Shown one piece after another: positions 1 through 11,435 of a stretch of 64,000 nt of DNA. Origin of the DNA: Vicia villosa (lineage: Eukaryota; Streptophyta; Magnoliopsida; Fabales; Fabaceae); contig NC_081186.1 of assembly GCF_029867415.1 (NCBI RefSeq), positions 27,097,915 through 27,161,914 of the forward strand, in the 5' to 3' direction. A model generated the notes under the pieces. The model had not been told where the DNA came from. It searched no databases and worked only from the letters and a program-made list of their open reading frames with translations. Both the position numbers and the translations under genes were made by a program. How positions within the stretch are numbered: position 1 is the stretch's first letter; the number at the start of each line of letters is the position of its first letter.

Positions 1-1645
1 CGAGGACTTTATGAGATATGAACTATGGGCGACATGCCCCTAGTAGTCACAGGCCCAAGGCAATGCCCCATGTTGATTGAGAAGTAGTTTCATATCCACT
101 TGGATGCATGCCCCTGATTTGTTTCGGCATCTTTGAGAGATTCTTGGAATCTTGAATTGATTTCCCCAAATTGATCTGGAACTAGTTTGAAATCTGTTTG
201 GGACGTATGCCTTTGACTGTTTTGGTTTTTGAGAGATTCTTAGAATCTTGACTGGATTTCCCCAGATTGATTGGGAAAAGCGTGCCATGCCCCTTGTATG
301 GGAGACATTGCTTCTCGGAGTAATCTTATCTGTCGGGATGACTTTCAGTCATTAGTTGTACCCTGTTGCAAGTTCTTTCTGATGCTAACATTTGAAATTA
401 TGTAGCAGAATATGTTTAATAATGAATTCATGAGATGCAATGCATACGTTTGTCTTGAGTTTTTGAACAAAACATTAAAACAAAAGATATAAAAGCGTGA
501 TATTTGTAAAAATGTGATGTTTGTAAAAACGAAATATCAACTCAGCATTTTGGTAAACCTTAAGGAGTCGGGATACCTTTTTGGTGACAGTATGCTTTCG
601 AACTAACCATGCTTCAGTTAGGACTTTCAAGGGTTGTAACGTGGCTTGGTTCACGGTTTAAGAAACAAAGGATAAAGGCTCAAAATTTGATTGTACCCAC
701 CCCTCTTCGTGATGATCTTCAGTCCTAAGCTCAGTTGGTTCGACTTATGCATTCAGGTTCCAAGAGACTTTTGGATTTGCGCCTTTGATGATGATGGTTC
801 ATAAGTAAAGAGAATTTTTTTTGAGATGGCAGTCCCTTCTTCCTTTTGGTAGTCACAACATTGTGTTGTTCAGGATTTTATTGACTTCTCTTTTTTCATC
901 TTTTTGATATCCCTAACTTTTGCCTGAACTGTTTATTTCTGAGATTACAGTCAGCGGGATGCCTTGATTTTGCCTAAGTCGTCTTTTGATTTTTGACTTA
1001 GCAGGCTTTTCTTTGTATATATACTTTTCATTCATTTTTTTTTTTTTTTTGAAAGATATTGGCTGCCTTGCTTAATGATTGATGGACCATCGTTGGCTTT
1101 TGATTGACATTTCCAACACTTCTTTGATGTGTGCGGATGAACGCTTGTAATTGAAACCTTTGTTGAAAGGTGTACTAAATGATTCCCTTGAAATAGAATG
1201 TACAGCCAAAATAACTGAGAACTACCCTGCCCCAGGTTATGATCAAGGATTTTAATTTGTTCAAAAACTTCTACTCCTTAGGCTCAAAGGGGTTGACGAG
1301 GGATTAACATCCTTATATCTCCACTGTTTAGGAATTGAAACAATGCCTGTACATCGTCAGCATAGTCTGTTCGAAAGCATATTGTATGAGATTGCGGTAT
1401 CATTTTCGTCATCCTCCCTCAAAAGGCATACAGCTTTAGCCGGAATTGAGTATCATAAAACATATGCAAAGTAACGACATAATTTAAAAAGAGTGATAGC
1501 GAAATAATTTATTCAAGACAAACATATGCAATGCACTGATGATGATTATTAAAACAAATAATGTCTATCATAATTGGAGTGTTTAAACAAACAGAATAGA
1601 AATTGCAAATGAAGGTAAATCTAATGATCTAAAGAGTTCATCCTT
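1..1645 (-). other. Element A 3' noncoding region
   Basis: This stretch matches, in reverse orientation, the region 22796 to about 24290 of element C. Shared landmarks include the segment around 541-700 (pairing with about 23640-23780) and 1260-1450 (pairing with about 23000-23190). No frame longer than about 80 codons is open and none resembles pol. It is best read as the 3' untranslated region of the nonautonomous Ogre family. Confidence 0.75.
135..272 (-). repeat. Two-copy 96-bp tandem repeat in element A 3' region
   Basis: Segments 135-175 and 231-271 share the motif GAGAGATTCTTGGAATCTTG followed by a TTTCCCC block, 96 bp apart. The related region of element C (about 24050-24170) has the same motif at a period of about 78 bp, so repeat length differs between copies of the family. 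Confidence 0.6.
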
Positions 1646-1711
1646 CTAGCCATTCATAGTATTAGCAATCTTGTTATGTTTATGCATGGGAGCAGTAATG
1701 ATGTTCGGAGT

Positions 1712-3076
1712 TTAAGGAGCTTCGAACTCGATCTCCCCAGCATCTATCATATCTTGAATTTTGTTTTTCAGGGCCCAACAACTATCAGCATCATGCCCAG
1801 TAGCATTGGAGTGGTAAGCACATGTAGCTTTGGGATCGTAAGACGGGCTTGCAGTGTTGGGAAACTTCGGAGGATCCTTTACGGTGATCAGATTGGCTTT
1901 CAGTAGATATTGTAGGGCTTGAGATAAAGGCATGTTGATCTTGGTGAATTGCCTCCTTGGTCTATCAGTCTTGCGTTGGTAGCCTTGTCTAGGAGCTTGT
2001 TGAGATATTGGTGCAGAGATGAGGACGGCACCAACAGAATGATTCTGGTCATCCTTACTACGACTCTTTTGACTATGAATAGCATTAGATTCGTTTCTTC
2101 CTTGATACGGCTTCCTTGTAGTACCAGAGGCAGAACCCACTTGAATCTTCCCACTTCGAATACCATTTTCCACACGTTCTCCAGTTAAAATGAGTTCAGT
2201 AAACCCAGGAGAAGAACTACCCAGCAGGTGACTATAGAACGGCCCAGTTAGCGTGCCCATGAACATGTCTACCCACTCCCTATCATTCAAAGAGGGTTGG
2301 ACTCTTCCAGCCAAATCTCTCCATTTTTGAGCATACTCCTTGAAACTTTCTTTAGGACCCATGGACATGCTTTGAAGTTGCATGCGAGTCGGTGCAAGAT
2401 CAGAGTTATATTGATATTGCTTGTAGAAAGCCACAACCAAATCCTCCCAAGTACGGATGCTAGCACTTTCCAGCTTATAATACCATTCGAGTTGAGTTCC
2501 AGATAGACTTTCTTGAAAGAAATGGATCCAGAGTCTCTTATCAGCAGTGTGGGGTTGAATCTTTCTCACATAAGACCTCAGATGCATCTTAGGACAAGAG
2601 ATTCCATCATACTTAGCAAAAGCGGGAGTCTTGAATTTCTGCGGAATAACGACTCCAGGAACGAGTCCCAATTCTTCAAAATCCAGCCCAGGTACCTTTT
2701 GAATTTCCACGCTTCTCAGACGTTCTTCTAACTGCCTATACCTCTCATCGGATTCATCCTCGTCCTCGGGATACTCTTCTTCTTCTTCTTCTTCTTCCCC
2801 ATCAGAACCTACATGGCTTCCCTGATTGTTCTTGACACTGATATCATCTCTCTCTTCATCTTCCTCATTCTTTGGAATTTCAGCATCCTCAGCTTTCTTG
2901 GGACGACCTTTGAACCTTCTACCCAGGTTGATCACTCCTTTGGGCTTATTGGTCTTTTTCTCCTTCTTAGTCAGAAGGGTTTTCAGCTCGTCTTGCCCCT
3001 TGGATAAGTTCAGGATCAGATCTTGAAATTGGGCATTCTGAGCTTGAAGGTCTTTAACTGATTGCTCGAGATTCAT
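1712..3076 (-). CDS. gag: Ogre-family gag (element A)
   Basis: 454 codons from the ATG at 3076, chosen because it directly follows a conserved CAG splice-acceptor-like site and begins MNLEQS as in element C; the frame stays open for another 57 codons upstream. The order is a Leu/Gln-rich N terminus, a Lys-rich stretch, an acidic Glu/Asp tract, the Ty3/gypsy retrotransposon gag core at about residues 180-305 (ends near GERVENGI), a basic linker and a zinc-knuckle-like C-x2-H-x5-H-x4-C near residues 419-433. Gag would form the particle and bind element RNA. The frame ends at TAA 1712-1714; 22 codons further on lies the TAG (1646-1648) that aligns with the gag end of element C, so the TAA is probably a premature loss of a short tail. 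It is the most intact gag of the three Ogre copies. Confidence 0.85.
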   Translation of the reverse strand: MNLEQSVKDLQAQNAQFQDLILNLSKGQDELKTLLTKKEKKTNKPKGVINLGRRFKGRPKKAEDAEIPKNEEDEERDDISVKNNQGSHVGSDGEEEEEEEEYPEDEDESDERYRQLEERLRSVEIQKVPGLDFEELGLVPGVVIPQKFKTPAFAKYDGISCPKMHLRSYVRKIQPHTADKRLWIHFFQESLSGTQLEWYYKLESASIRTWEDLVVAFYKQYQYNSDLAPTRMQLQSMSMGPKESFKEYAQKWRDLAGRVQPSLNDREWVDMFMGTLTGPFYSHLLGSSSPGFTELILTGERVENGIRSGKIQVGSASGTTRKPYQGRNESNAIHSQKSRSKDDQNHSVGAVLISAPISQQAPRQGYQRKTDRPRRQFTKINMPLSQALQYLLKANLITVKDPPKFPNTASPSYDPKATCAYHSNATGHDADSCWALKNKIQDMIDAGEIEFEAP

Positions 3077-4229
3077 GATGCTGAAATAAACAGCGGGGAA
3101 GTAAGAAACCTGTGGCGGGAACCTGTGATGCAATGTTATGAATGCAGATGCAATATTTTCAAGGATCTCTAGAAATTTAGTTAGCGACGTCAAAAATGAT
3201 TTGGTCGCTTCTTTGTTTGAAGAATTCTGACTCTTGTCTTTGAACATCCTTCTTTGAGAATCAAGCTCACCATATCGAGTGGGTCATCGCCTCTGATTCG
3301 GGATACTTCTGAATTTGGAGGTACATGGCCAGAGGAAAGTAAATCCTCTTGCCCCTTGTTAGGATTTTAGTCCTTGATAAGAGTACCTGAAATTGTGCGC
3401 CCTAAATCCCTAAGATCCTTGAAAGGGTTAGTTAACATGCTATGTTATGATGTCATGAGGTAATGCGAGTGCGATGCAATGCATTAAGTAAAGCATAAGG
3501 TCATAAGGACGAGATGTCCTACAGGCAAATCCTGCAAGGAAATAAAAGGTTAAAGCATAGGGTAATGAGGACAAAATGTCCTACCAGTAAATCCTGCAAG
3601 GAAATGGAAAGGTTAGATAACAAACAAGTCACACAAGAGTCCTTAAGTTTAAAGGCTTGCATGGAGTATGACCGGGTAACTACCCTTCCCCAAAGGTACT
3701 TCTAAGGATAAGGATGATATCAGCAACGGGTTCTACCAAGTTACTCAGAATTGTCAGCCCCTCCAAAGCACCCTCGAACATGGTACATGCATACCACGCA
3801 ATGATACTTTGAGAGAGAACCTATCTGAGTTGTAGTATCGGGTAGCGACTATGCCCTTAACATGCATCAAGAGTAGTCCCCCCACCACGTTCCTAAAGGC
3901 CAAGATGGGTTAAAGGTGACTAAAGGTCCTTGAGCTCCGACGCACCCAAAGATACATGCGTAAACCTCTCTCATGCAAAAGAGGTACACAATAACCAGTG
4001 GAGGCCTAACTCAAGCGCGAACTTCATTTTGACCAATCCCAAGCATGCACAAGGGAGGTCTCCATGACTATGCCGCTCCTATCTTAAGGTGCACTCGAAT
4101 CCGGGTATAGGATTCGTCCTTCAGTTAATTCCCAAAACGCCCCTGAAAAATAAAACAAACAAAGCAAACAATAGAAAACATTTAAAATGAATCCTAAACT
4201 TTTAAGGTAACCCCTCTTAATCGAAATAT
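3077..4229 (-). other. Element A leader between primer site and gag
   Basis: About 1.15 kb without coding potential. Unlike element B there is no ORF1 here. It contains a two-copy tandem duplication of about 62 bp (about 3496-3615, with the core ATGTCCTACAGGCAAATCCT at 3514 and a variant at 3576). At 3081-3083, just before gag, lies a CAG preceded by a pyrimidine-rich tract (minus strand CGCTGTTTATTTCAG) that is conserved in elements B and C. Confidence 0.7.
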
Positions 4230-4246
4230 CCCCAGCAGAGTCGCCA
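4230..4246 (-). promoter_or_regulatory. Primer binding site of element A (tRNA-Arg type)
   Basis: The minus strand reads TGGCGACTCTGCTGGGG starting 4 nt inside the LTR end. It resembles the complement of the 3' end of a plant tRNA-Arg, the primer described for Ogre elements. It starts minus-strand DNA synthesis and sets the orientation of the element. Confidence 0.88.
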
Positions 4247-4389
4247 GTTCTGTAATACGGTGAACTGACTTTATTGAAATGTTGCGGATAGCAAGAGTCG
4301 CCACCGACTTTTATTTTATCCAAATTTAATTAGAAAGGCTAAAAGAACAGGAAAAACCTTTTAAATAAAATAGGGTTCGGGGGGTAATT

Positions 4390-4422
4390 ATGCAAAGGGA
4401 AGGTGTAAGGCACCCTTTGCAT
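4390..4422 (-). promoter_or_regulatory. Conserved LTR stem-loop near the primer site
   Basis: Arms ATGCAAAGGG (4390-4399) and CCCTTTGCAT (4413-4422) are perfect 10-bp inverted repeats around a 13-nt loop, about 140 bp from the LTR end. The same structure is at 20052-20084 and about 37600-37635 (element C LTRs) and, with one end weakened, near 12330-12355 (element B). It lies in the part of the LTR expected to be R/U5 of the genomic RNA. The function is unknown. Confidence 0.55.
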
Positions 4423-5942
4423 CCATGGTTATCCATGGGCTCTTAACTTGCTTTGCTCTTTTTGTTTCAGAAAGGTAGAAGAAGAAGGTATGGACTTTAG
4501 CTCGTAAATGAGCGTAGCCATATTGAAGAATTTTGAGAAAGAATATTTGAAAGTATTTTAGAGCAAGGCAAAGCAATTTAAGAGCAATTTACCTTATATT
4601 TGAGAAATCTGTTCTTTCAGCCTTTCAGAGCGAAAGGGTCTATCCTTGCCATGAGGGCAGGAAGCCTTCCATTTGGAAGTTTAAGGGTCATCGAAACATC
4701 CTTTACCATAAGACTATCCCATGCCATAGAAGGGCAGGTAGTCTAAGGCAAGGATCAGAATAAGCCTTTTCGTAGGCAGCCAGAAGATACCTCAGCCTTT
4801 TTCCGTAGGCAACATCCGAGGGTCGAGGTCATTTGTGTATCGAAGGCAGCATCATTAGGGTCGTGACCTTTTTATCGAGGCAACACGGCTGAGGTATCCT
4901 CGAATTCGAGGGACATGGCTTATTCTGCAGAAAAACGAAGGCAATAGGCAACAGGCAACAGGCAACAAGGCAACAGAGAGGGTTACCCAAAAGGTGTGCG
5001 TGTGTGCAACAATCACGTGATTAATTCGATTAAATTATCTTACAATTAGTGAGGCTAATTCGATTTAAAGTTGCACTCCCTAAATTACTAACCACGCAGT
5101 TATAGAGTGATAATAATAATAATAAAGGGAAGGGGGGAATTGAAACCAGCGGAGGAAAGGGGAATTGAAACCAGCGGGATAATAAATAAATAAGTCTGAC
5201 ATAAGTAATAATTAGGGTTTAGAGTTACCGACTATGCGAGGCTTTGACATTTGGCAAACCTGAAAAGGCGGAAAAATGGCAAACAGAAATAGGGTGAGTG
5301 CATTATCGGTTCGGAGGCAAACATTATAACCCTAAAAATAAAGAATAATGAAATTTAAAAAATAAATAAAGTAAATAGACACTTAGCTTCTAATTTGATC
5401 TGATATGGTTAGAGTCGGAGGAAACCTCGGAGGTAACCCTGAAAAGACAAGGCAGAACGAGAAGGTGAACGCAAGGCAAATCCTAACCACAAATCAATTA
5501 AAAGAATAAGATTAAATAAAGCAGCACACTTATCTTCGAGGTTTGTTGAAGGCGCGCGCTCGGGACGAATCATGTTGCTAACCTTGAAAAGGCACAGAAG
5601 AAGAAGATTTTTAGTGTAGGGCATGATCTTCGTAAACCCTGATTAGGGTACGAATAGAATAAGAAAAAATAAACGATTTAATTAATTATTGGTCTCGCGA
5701 CCTAATTAATTAAATCGGAAAGGAAAAAAATAAAATCGAACATACATGTATTTTTTTTTTAAGAATTTTTTAGAGTTAAAACAAAGTAAATATGAATTTT
5801 GAATAAATAAATAATTAAATAAGAAATAAATAAATAATATAAATGAAAATAAACAAAATAAATGAATTATTATTTATAATAGAAAAAGTTTTTGGAAATA
5901 AAATATAATGGTTTTTATGGAAAAAAAAAACAAATAGAAACA

Positions 5943-5967
<25 letters not shown>
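5943..5967. repeat. (AT)n microsatellite in element A LTR
   Basis: About 12 AT dinucleotides in an already AT-rich stretch of the LTR. Confidence 0.9.
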
Positions 5968-5977
<10 letters not shown>

Positions 5978-7996
5978 GGGGATATAGTAATTAAAATAAA
6001 AAAAAAAATTGCAAAAAACACTCAGCTGGATTCAGTGTATCGCACGCGTATGGTGTATGATAGACTCGCACGCAGTAGCGCGTTGGATTGAGGACGGTGA
6101 TGATCAGACGGCTGGGAGCGTGAGGGTACACGCTAGTGCGTGTTTCATGTTGCATGCGATCCATCCTGGTCCAACCAAGAAACGCGCGCGAAGCTTATTC
6201 AAACCAGCCAACCAGACTGCGCCACGCAGTCATCTTCTTCAAGAGGCCACCTGCAACATAGATTTTACAGCGCTTTTTTGGCTGAAGCGCTATAAAAGAC
6301 CCTGCATCTCAAGAACAAAATAACGAATAGGACTAAACGATCCTATAAATCTGGCGCACTTACACCATTCGATCCGTCTGGTCATCACGAACACGACCAT
6401 GGGATCAATTAGGTTTAATTTTACCTGTAGAAAAAAAGCCCCAATTCGAACCAAGAACCCTAAACATGGCATCTTGCCCGAAACAGCACCATAACATACC
6501 AAATCATCCAGAAACCATAAACACATTAAACTAAACACAAATATGCCATTAGATTATGATATGGATGCTTGAAACAATGTAATCGAGGCAAATTAGGATC
6601 AGACCAAGTGTGACTTACAATGCTTCGTTTTTGAAGTTTTAAAGCCTGAAAGCGATTGAGACACACTCAAAGATGTCTTAGGAACGTGTTTGAATCGATA
6701 GAACACCTTGAATTTGCTTGTATCTTTGAATCCGGATTTGACTTGTTCTTGAGTTTTGGAGAATGGAACTAGGGTTCTTGAAAGCCAAATTTTTTTTTCT
6801 TTAGGTCTGCACCCCTTGCTTATATATGGGAGAGTGAATTAGGTTAATAAGAATGGCTGGAATCCATGTAAATATTTGATTTCTATCTTGGGAGATTTGA
6901 TTGAATTTTGCTTATGGATTTTTCTTAAAATTGATCAATTTCAATCTTATCTATCCAAATCTTGTTTGCACGAAATTGGATTGATTTTAGAATATATTTG
7001 ATGATTAAATAAGATCCAAATCCCTTCTTCCATCAAATATTTGATTTTCCAATAATTTATTTGATTTTAGTCCTTTTTAAATGAATTAAAAATTCATAAT
7101 AAATCAAATAAAACATATAATGTCGTGGGAAAAAGGTTTTGGGCCCTTGGATACTTTGAGGATCAAGATTGTGTTGAAATAACTCAGGCCCATTTGCAAA
7201 AGTTTTCAAGTTTCTTCACATTTTCCCTCCAAAATCATCTAACTTTGACAAGGCCTATCTCCCTCAATTTTTGAGGTATGGAAGTGTTCTAAGACATTTT
7301 GGAAACCTTAGAGAGTCCTCTAACCCATGTCTTTGGTTCCATGTCAAAATCATTTTTCATTCTCATTTTATGACCTTCTGAAGAAAGTGTCTTTTTGTTG
7401 ACTTTTGAAAAGGACCTATAATGTATGAAGCCATATCTCTTAAACCATTGACCTATGAGCTCTGATTCTTGGACCATTGGATAGAGGAATGAATTCCCTT
7501 CAAAATAAGCTTTAGTGGGAATTTTTCTGATGAAGTATGAATATTTGGTGAATTTTCAAAGTTTGATTGACTTTTTCAACTCATGCCCAAAATAGTAACT
7601 TTTGACTTTTGACTTTTCTGATCTTTCCTTGCATCATCATGATCAACCCTTGATCAAATGATGATTTTAGGGTTATGAGGATGCTGTTAACCAAGTATCT
7701 TGAACTTTGACTGTACTTGGACTTGAAATGACTATTTTGCCCTTGGGGATCAACTGTTGACCTAATCATGATTTGAGGGACCAACCTGTTCTGTTTGACT
7801 TGAAACTTTACATGGAGATACTTTGGGATGTTTGTGACCCTATGGAACCACCTTGAGTCATTGATTCAATGATTTTCCTTCTAAAGAAACAAACCCTAGT
7901 TCAGATCTTTGTATAGGAGAAATTGTCTAGGAGCTTTGCATGTGGATTTGGAACTTGAATAAGAGAAATAATGTGGGCAAATTTTGGGGTATGACA

Positions 7997-9912
7997 CTTG
8001 GGTATCAGCATTTTGATTCGGAACAGAGGTACCAGCTGGTGCAGCAGTATTTGGAGAGATTTCTGGAGAAAACACTCTTCCGCTTCTTGTTACTTTACTA
8101 GTTCCGGCAATATTACCTACATCAGGAATAGCGTCTTCAGCAACCTTGTCAGTTATAAGTTCTTGTTTAACTCCCTGAATATAGACCTCGGCACCATAGT
8201 TCCAAGGGATAGCCTTGTCAGAAGAATATGGAATTGGACCAGGCTTAGTGATGATCACAGGAGCCACACGGGGTTCAGCAGAAATCTTGAATGGAACCTT
8301 AGTTGGGATCTTCAGTGGAACTTTGGAAATTACCGATACGTCTTCAATCTTCAAGCCACGGGAGAAACCTTCGCACAAATTCTCTATAGAAGGAATCTTT
8401 TCGAACCTGATAGTGCGGCGATCTATCCAGCCTTGAATTCCTCTTTTTAGGTTCTCACAACCATTGGGTTGGGATGCACAATAATAACAACCTGGGTCTC
8501 ACCCCGGAAATAAACCGGATTGCAGAAGCTTTCTCTTGATATCCGGGAGAGAGGTTGACAGATCTCTTACATCATAGACAAGGACCGTGTCCATGATAGC
8601 ATTAACGGTTTTGTCATGTTTTGGCATAGGGGCAGTAATAACATTCGGAGTTTCAGGAGGTTCAAACTCGATTTCACCAGCATCTATCATGTCTTGAATC
8701 TTATTTTTCAGTGCCCAGCAGTTATCAGCATGGTGTCCAGGACTATTGGAGTGGTATACACATTTTGCATTAGGATAATAGTTTGGAGACGTTGTAGTAA
8801 CATTCTTTGGGGGATCTCTTATGGCGATCAAGTTGGCCTTTAACAGATGTTGCAGAGCTTGAGATAAAGGCATGTTAATCTTAGTGAATTGCCTTCTGGG
8901 TGTGTCTGACCTGCGCTGATACCCTTGTTTGGGAGTCTGTTGAGGTGTTGGTGCAGAGATTAGGACGACCCTAACAGATTGATTCTGATCATTCTTATTA
9001 CGACCCTTCTGACTGTGCACAGCATTAGATTCATTCTTTCCATGATATGGCTTCTTTGTAGTACTAGAGGTAGCACCTACCTGAATCTTTCCACTTCGAA
9101 TACCACTCTCAATACGCTCTCCAGTCAATATGAGCTCCGTAAAACCAGAGGAAGAACTACCCAGTAGGTGACTATAGAACGGGCTAGTTAGCGTACCCAT
9201 GAACATGTCAACCAACTCCCTATTAGTCAAAGAAGGTTGAACTCTTCCAGCTAGGTCTCTCCACTTTTGAGCATACTCCTTGAAACTCTCTTTCGGACCC
9301 ATAGCCATGCTTTGCAATTGAGTACGAGTAGGTGCGAGATCAGCATTGTATTGGTATTGTTTATAGAAAGCAACAACCAAGTCTTCCCATGTATGAATGT
9401 TGGCGCCATCCAGTTGATAGTACCATTCGAGCTGGGTTCCAGATAAGCTCTCTAGGAAAAAGTGGATCCATAGCATTTTGTCAGCAGTGTGAGGGTGAAT
9501 CTTCCTCACATAGGATTTCAGATGCATCTTGGGACAAGAGATTCCGTCGTACTTAGCGAAGGTTGGGGTCTTGAACTTTGGAGGGATAACGACTCCAGAG
9601 ATGAGCCCTAATTCCTCAAAATCCAGCCCAGGTACCTTTTGAATTTCCATAGCCTTCATATGTTCTTCCAATTTCTTGTACCTCTCTTCAGGATATTACT
9701 CCTCATAATAGTAGTCTCCTTCTTCATCATCTTGCTTAGCAGAAGCGGCGTTACTCTTGGCATCAGTCTTGATGCTAGCATCATCTTCTTCTTCATCGTC
9801 TTTGGGAATTTCTGCTTCTTTGACCTTTTTGAGAGGGCCCTTGAATCTTCTTCCCATGTTGAGGATGCTTACTGGTTTCCTGAAGATTCTTGACAGATTG
9901 TTCGAGATCCAT
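7997..9912 (-). pseudogene. gag-pro: Ogre gag-pro remnant (element B)
   Basis: From the ATG at 9912 (MDLEQS in frame 1) the N terminus shifts frame near 9860. The main frame then runs to the element A junction with only two in-frame stops, TAA 9694-9696 and TGA 8499-8501. It holds an acidic tract, the Ty3/gypsy gag core (about 9480-9100), the zinc-knuckle-like C-x2-H-x5-H-x4-C (about 8750) and the gag-protease linker ending in a TRSGRVFSPE-type segment near 8090. The aspartic protease active site is not reached before A interrupts the frame at 7997. Unlike A and C, the frame here continues past the position where their gag stops, so B preserves the ancestral gag-pro fusion. Confidence 0.85.
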
Positions 9913-10164
9913 TTCCTTACTGAAATAAACAGCGGAAAGATGAGAGACCTGTTATAAAACCTGTGATGCAATGTTTATGAATGATTATGCCTATGCGTAT
10001 GCAATGTTTTCAAGGACCTTGAAATTTAAATTTGTTTAAACAAAAGAAAAGAAACAACTTTTATTAGTAAAAAATAAATTGCAATTATTGTTCTTTGCCA
10101 TTTTTAGGCTTACAAAGGAAAGAAAAATAAAAACAACTAAATAATAATAATAAAATAAACTTCT

Positions 10165-11435
10165 TCAAGTTTCCCATGGACGCTTTCTTTTTGACCCAAT
10201 GAAGTTGTTGATGCTTTGCTCCGCATGAAGTTGTTTCGTGAGCTCTAACACCTGCTTTTCTTTAGCACGGAATTGGGCCTCAAAAGTATCTCTTTCTTCT
10301 TTCAATTGAACCCATAACCTTTGTAGCTCTTCTAAATCAGTAGGGATATGGCATGACAAAACACTGAGCACGAGTGCGCACCCATCTGAGATAAGGCTCT
10401 AAAGGAATGGAGTTCTTTTGACCCCAACTCTTGCTATCAACCTTGTACACTTTGTTCCAAGCGCATATGAACTCTCGGCGCTGGTTTTGAACATCTTCTT
10501 CGTAGTTGAAAACAACCCCTTCGACAATCATGTGATGAGGACCATCCCTGCGAGCATACCCAAACTGTCGTAGGGCTAATGAAGGATTGTAGGTGATTCC
10601 CCCTCTAATGCCAAGGAGTGGCACATTAGGGAATTTCCCACAATGGTCAATAATAGTGACATACTCTTGAGATATGACATGCCAAAGGATGTCTGAATGA
10701 GAAAGTGACATAGTCCTTCGCGATCATTGCATGTTTTGATCATTTCTTAACACTGAACGAGGGAGGTGCGAAATAAACCACCTGGCTAGTAGAGGCGTAC
10801 AACACATGAGGGTTCCTCGCTTCTTCATGGTATGGGTGTGGAGTGAGTGCAAAAATATCTCCAAGTAAAGTAGGCACCGGGTTGCGTGTCAGAAATATCT
10901 TGATGGCGTGCACATCTATGAACTGATCAGGATTAGATAACAACACCAAACTGTATATTAATAAAGCTAGAATATCTTCAAAGGCATGGTAACTCATAGC
11001 TTTCAAGAATTGTCGAGCTTTTCCAAATAAGAACTTGGCCGAAAGACCTTCAGCCCCATTCTTTGTGTCCTAGTTGGAAGTAATGTCTGATCTCTTCAGG
11101 TGTAGTGCAGCAGCAATAGTCTCGGGTTTTGGAGTATCCTCCAAACTGGTGAAGGGCAACTGATCAGGGATAGGTATACCAAGTAAATCCGAGAACTCCT
11201 CCAAGGTAGGTACCAATTGGTAATCCGGGAACGTGAAGCAATGATGCTCAGGATCAAAGAACTGGCATAGGACTCTCATCATATCTTCTTCAAATTTAGA
11301 GGTGACAAGTCGGAGTAGATAACCATGTCTTTCGGAAAACTGAGAATTTTCGGGAACCTTTAAAACAAGTTCCTTAAGCTCAGAAGGTATCCCCATGAAG
11401 TTGAGTCGTATGTAATCCCTAGTAGCAAAAGCCAT
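10165..11435 (-). pseudogene. ORF1: Ogre ORF1 remnant, plant-mobile-domain/DUF7745-like (element B)
   Basis: Pieces at 11435-11070, 11006-10740, 10711-10337 and 10371-10165 line up as one protein broken by an in-frame TAG (11070-11072), a frameshift before 10850 and another near 10345. The N-terminal part has the CFTFPDYQLVPTLEEFSDLL motif typical of the plant-mobile-domain-like ORF1 proteins of legume Ogre elements (I believe catalogued as DUF7745; a domain search should confirm). The C terminus (about 10340-10190) is a charged helix likely to form a coiled coil, ending in the basic GSKRKRPW. Extra ORFs upstream of gag are established for Ogre, but their role is unknown. There is no equivalent in A or C. 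Confidence 0.8.

Larger units (their letters stand above)
1..7996 (-). mobile_element. Element A: gag-only Ogre-like LTR retrotransposon (3' end off window)
   Basis: Read on the minus strand the order is 5' LTR (7996 to 4251), tRNA-Arg-like primer site (4246 to 4230), about 1.15 kb leader, gag (3076 to 1712), then noncoding 3' sequence running off the left edge. No protease, RT, RNase H or integrase is present. The same layout and the same gag end occur in element C on the opposite strand, so A belongs to a nonautonomous Ogre-derived family rather than being a random deletion. Position 1 corresponds to about 24290 in C, so roughly 1.3 kb of internal sequence plus the 3' LTR should lie further left. 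The right end interrupts the gag-pro frame of element B, so A is the younger insertion. Its target duplication cannot be checked because the other end is outside the window. Confidence 0.88.
4251..7996 (-). repeat. 5' LTR of element A (3746 bp)
   Basis: On the minus strand the LTR begins TGTCATACCCC (ending at 7996) and finishes GTATTACA (starting at 4251). The TG...CA ends match the LTRs of B and C. A TATA-like ATATATAAGC lies on the minus strand near 6820. The part nearest the primer site carries a stem-loop (4390-4422) and a run of GGCAACA heptamers (about 4936-4975). The 5640-6000 section is very AT-rich. The small open frames inside are not conserved between copies. Confidence 0.9.

Noticed and set aside
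4251..7998. A and B as one tandem LTR-internal-LTR-internal-LTR array formed by recombination
   Set aside because: At 7996/7997 the LTR abuts the middle of the gag-pro frame, not a polypurine tract, so an insertion of A into B fits better.
7289..8450. Plus- and minus-strand small frames crossing the A/B junction as possible fusion genes
   Set aside because: The minus frame 8378-7896 simply runs from B gag-pro into the LTR of A, and the plus frames are shadows.
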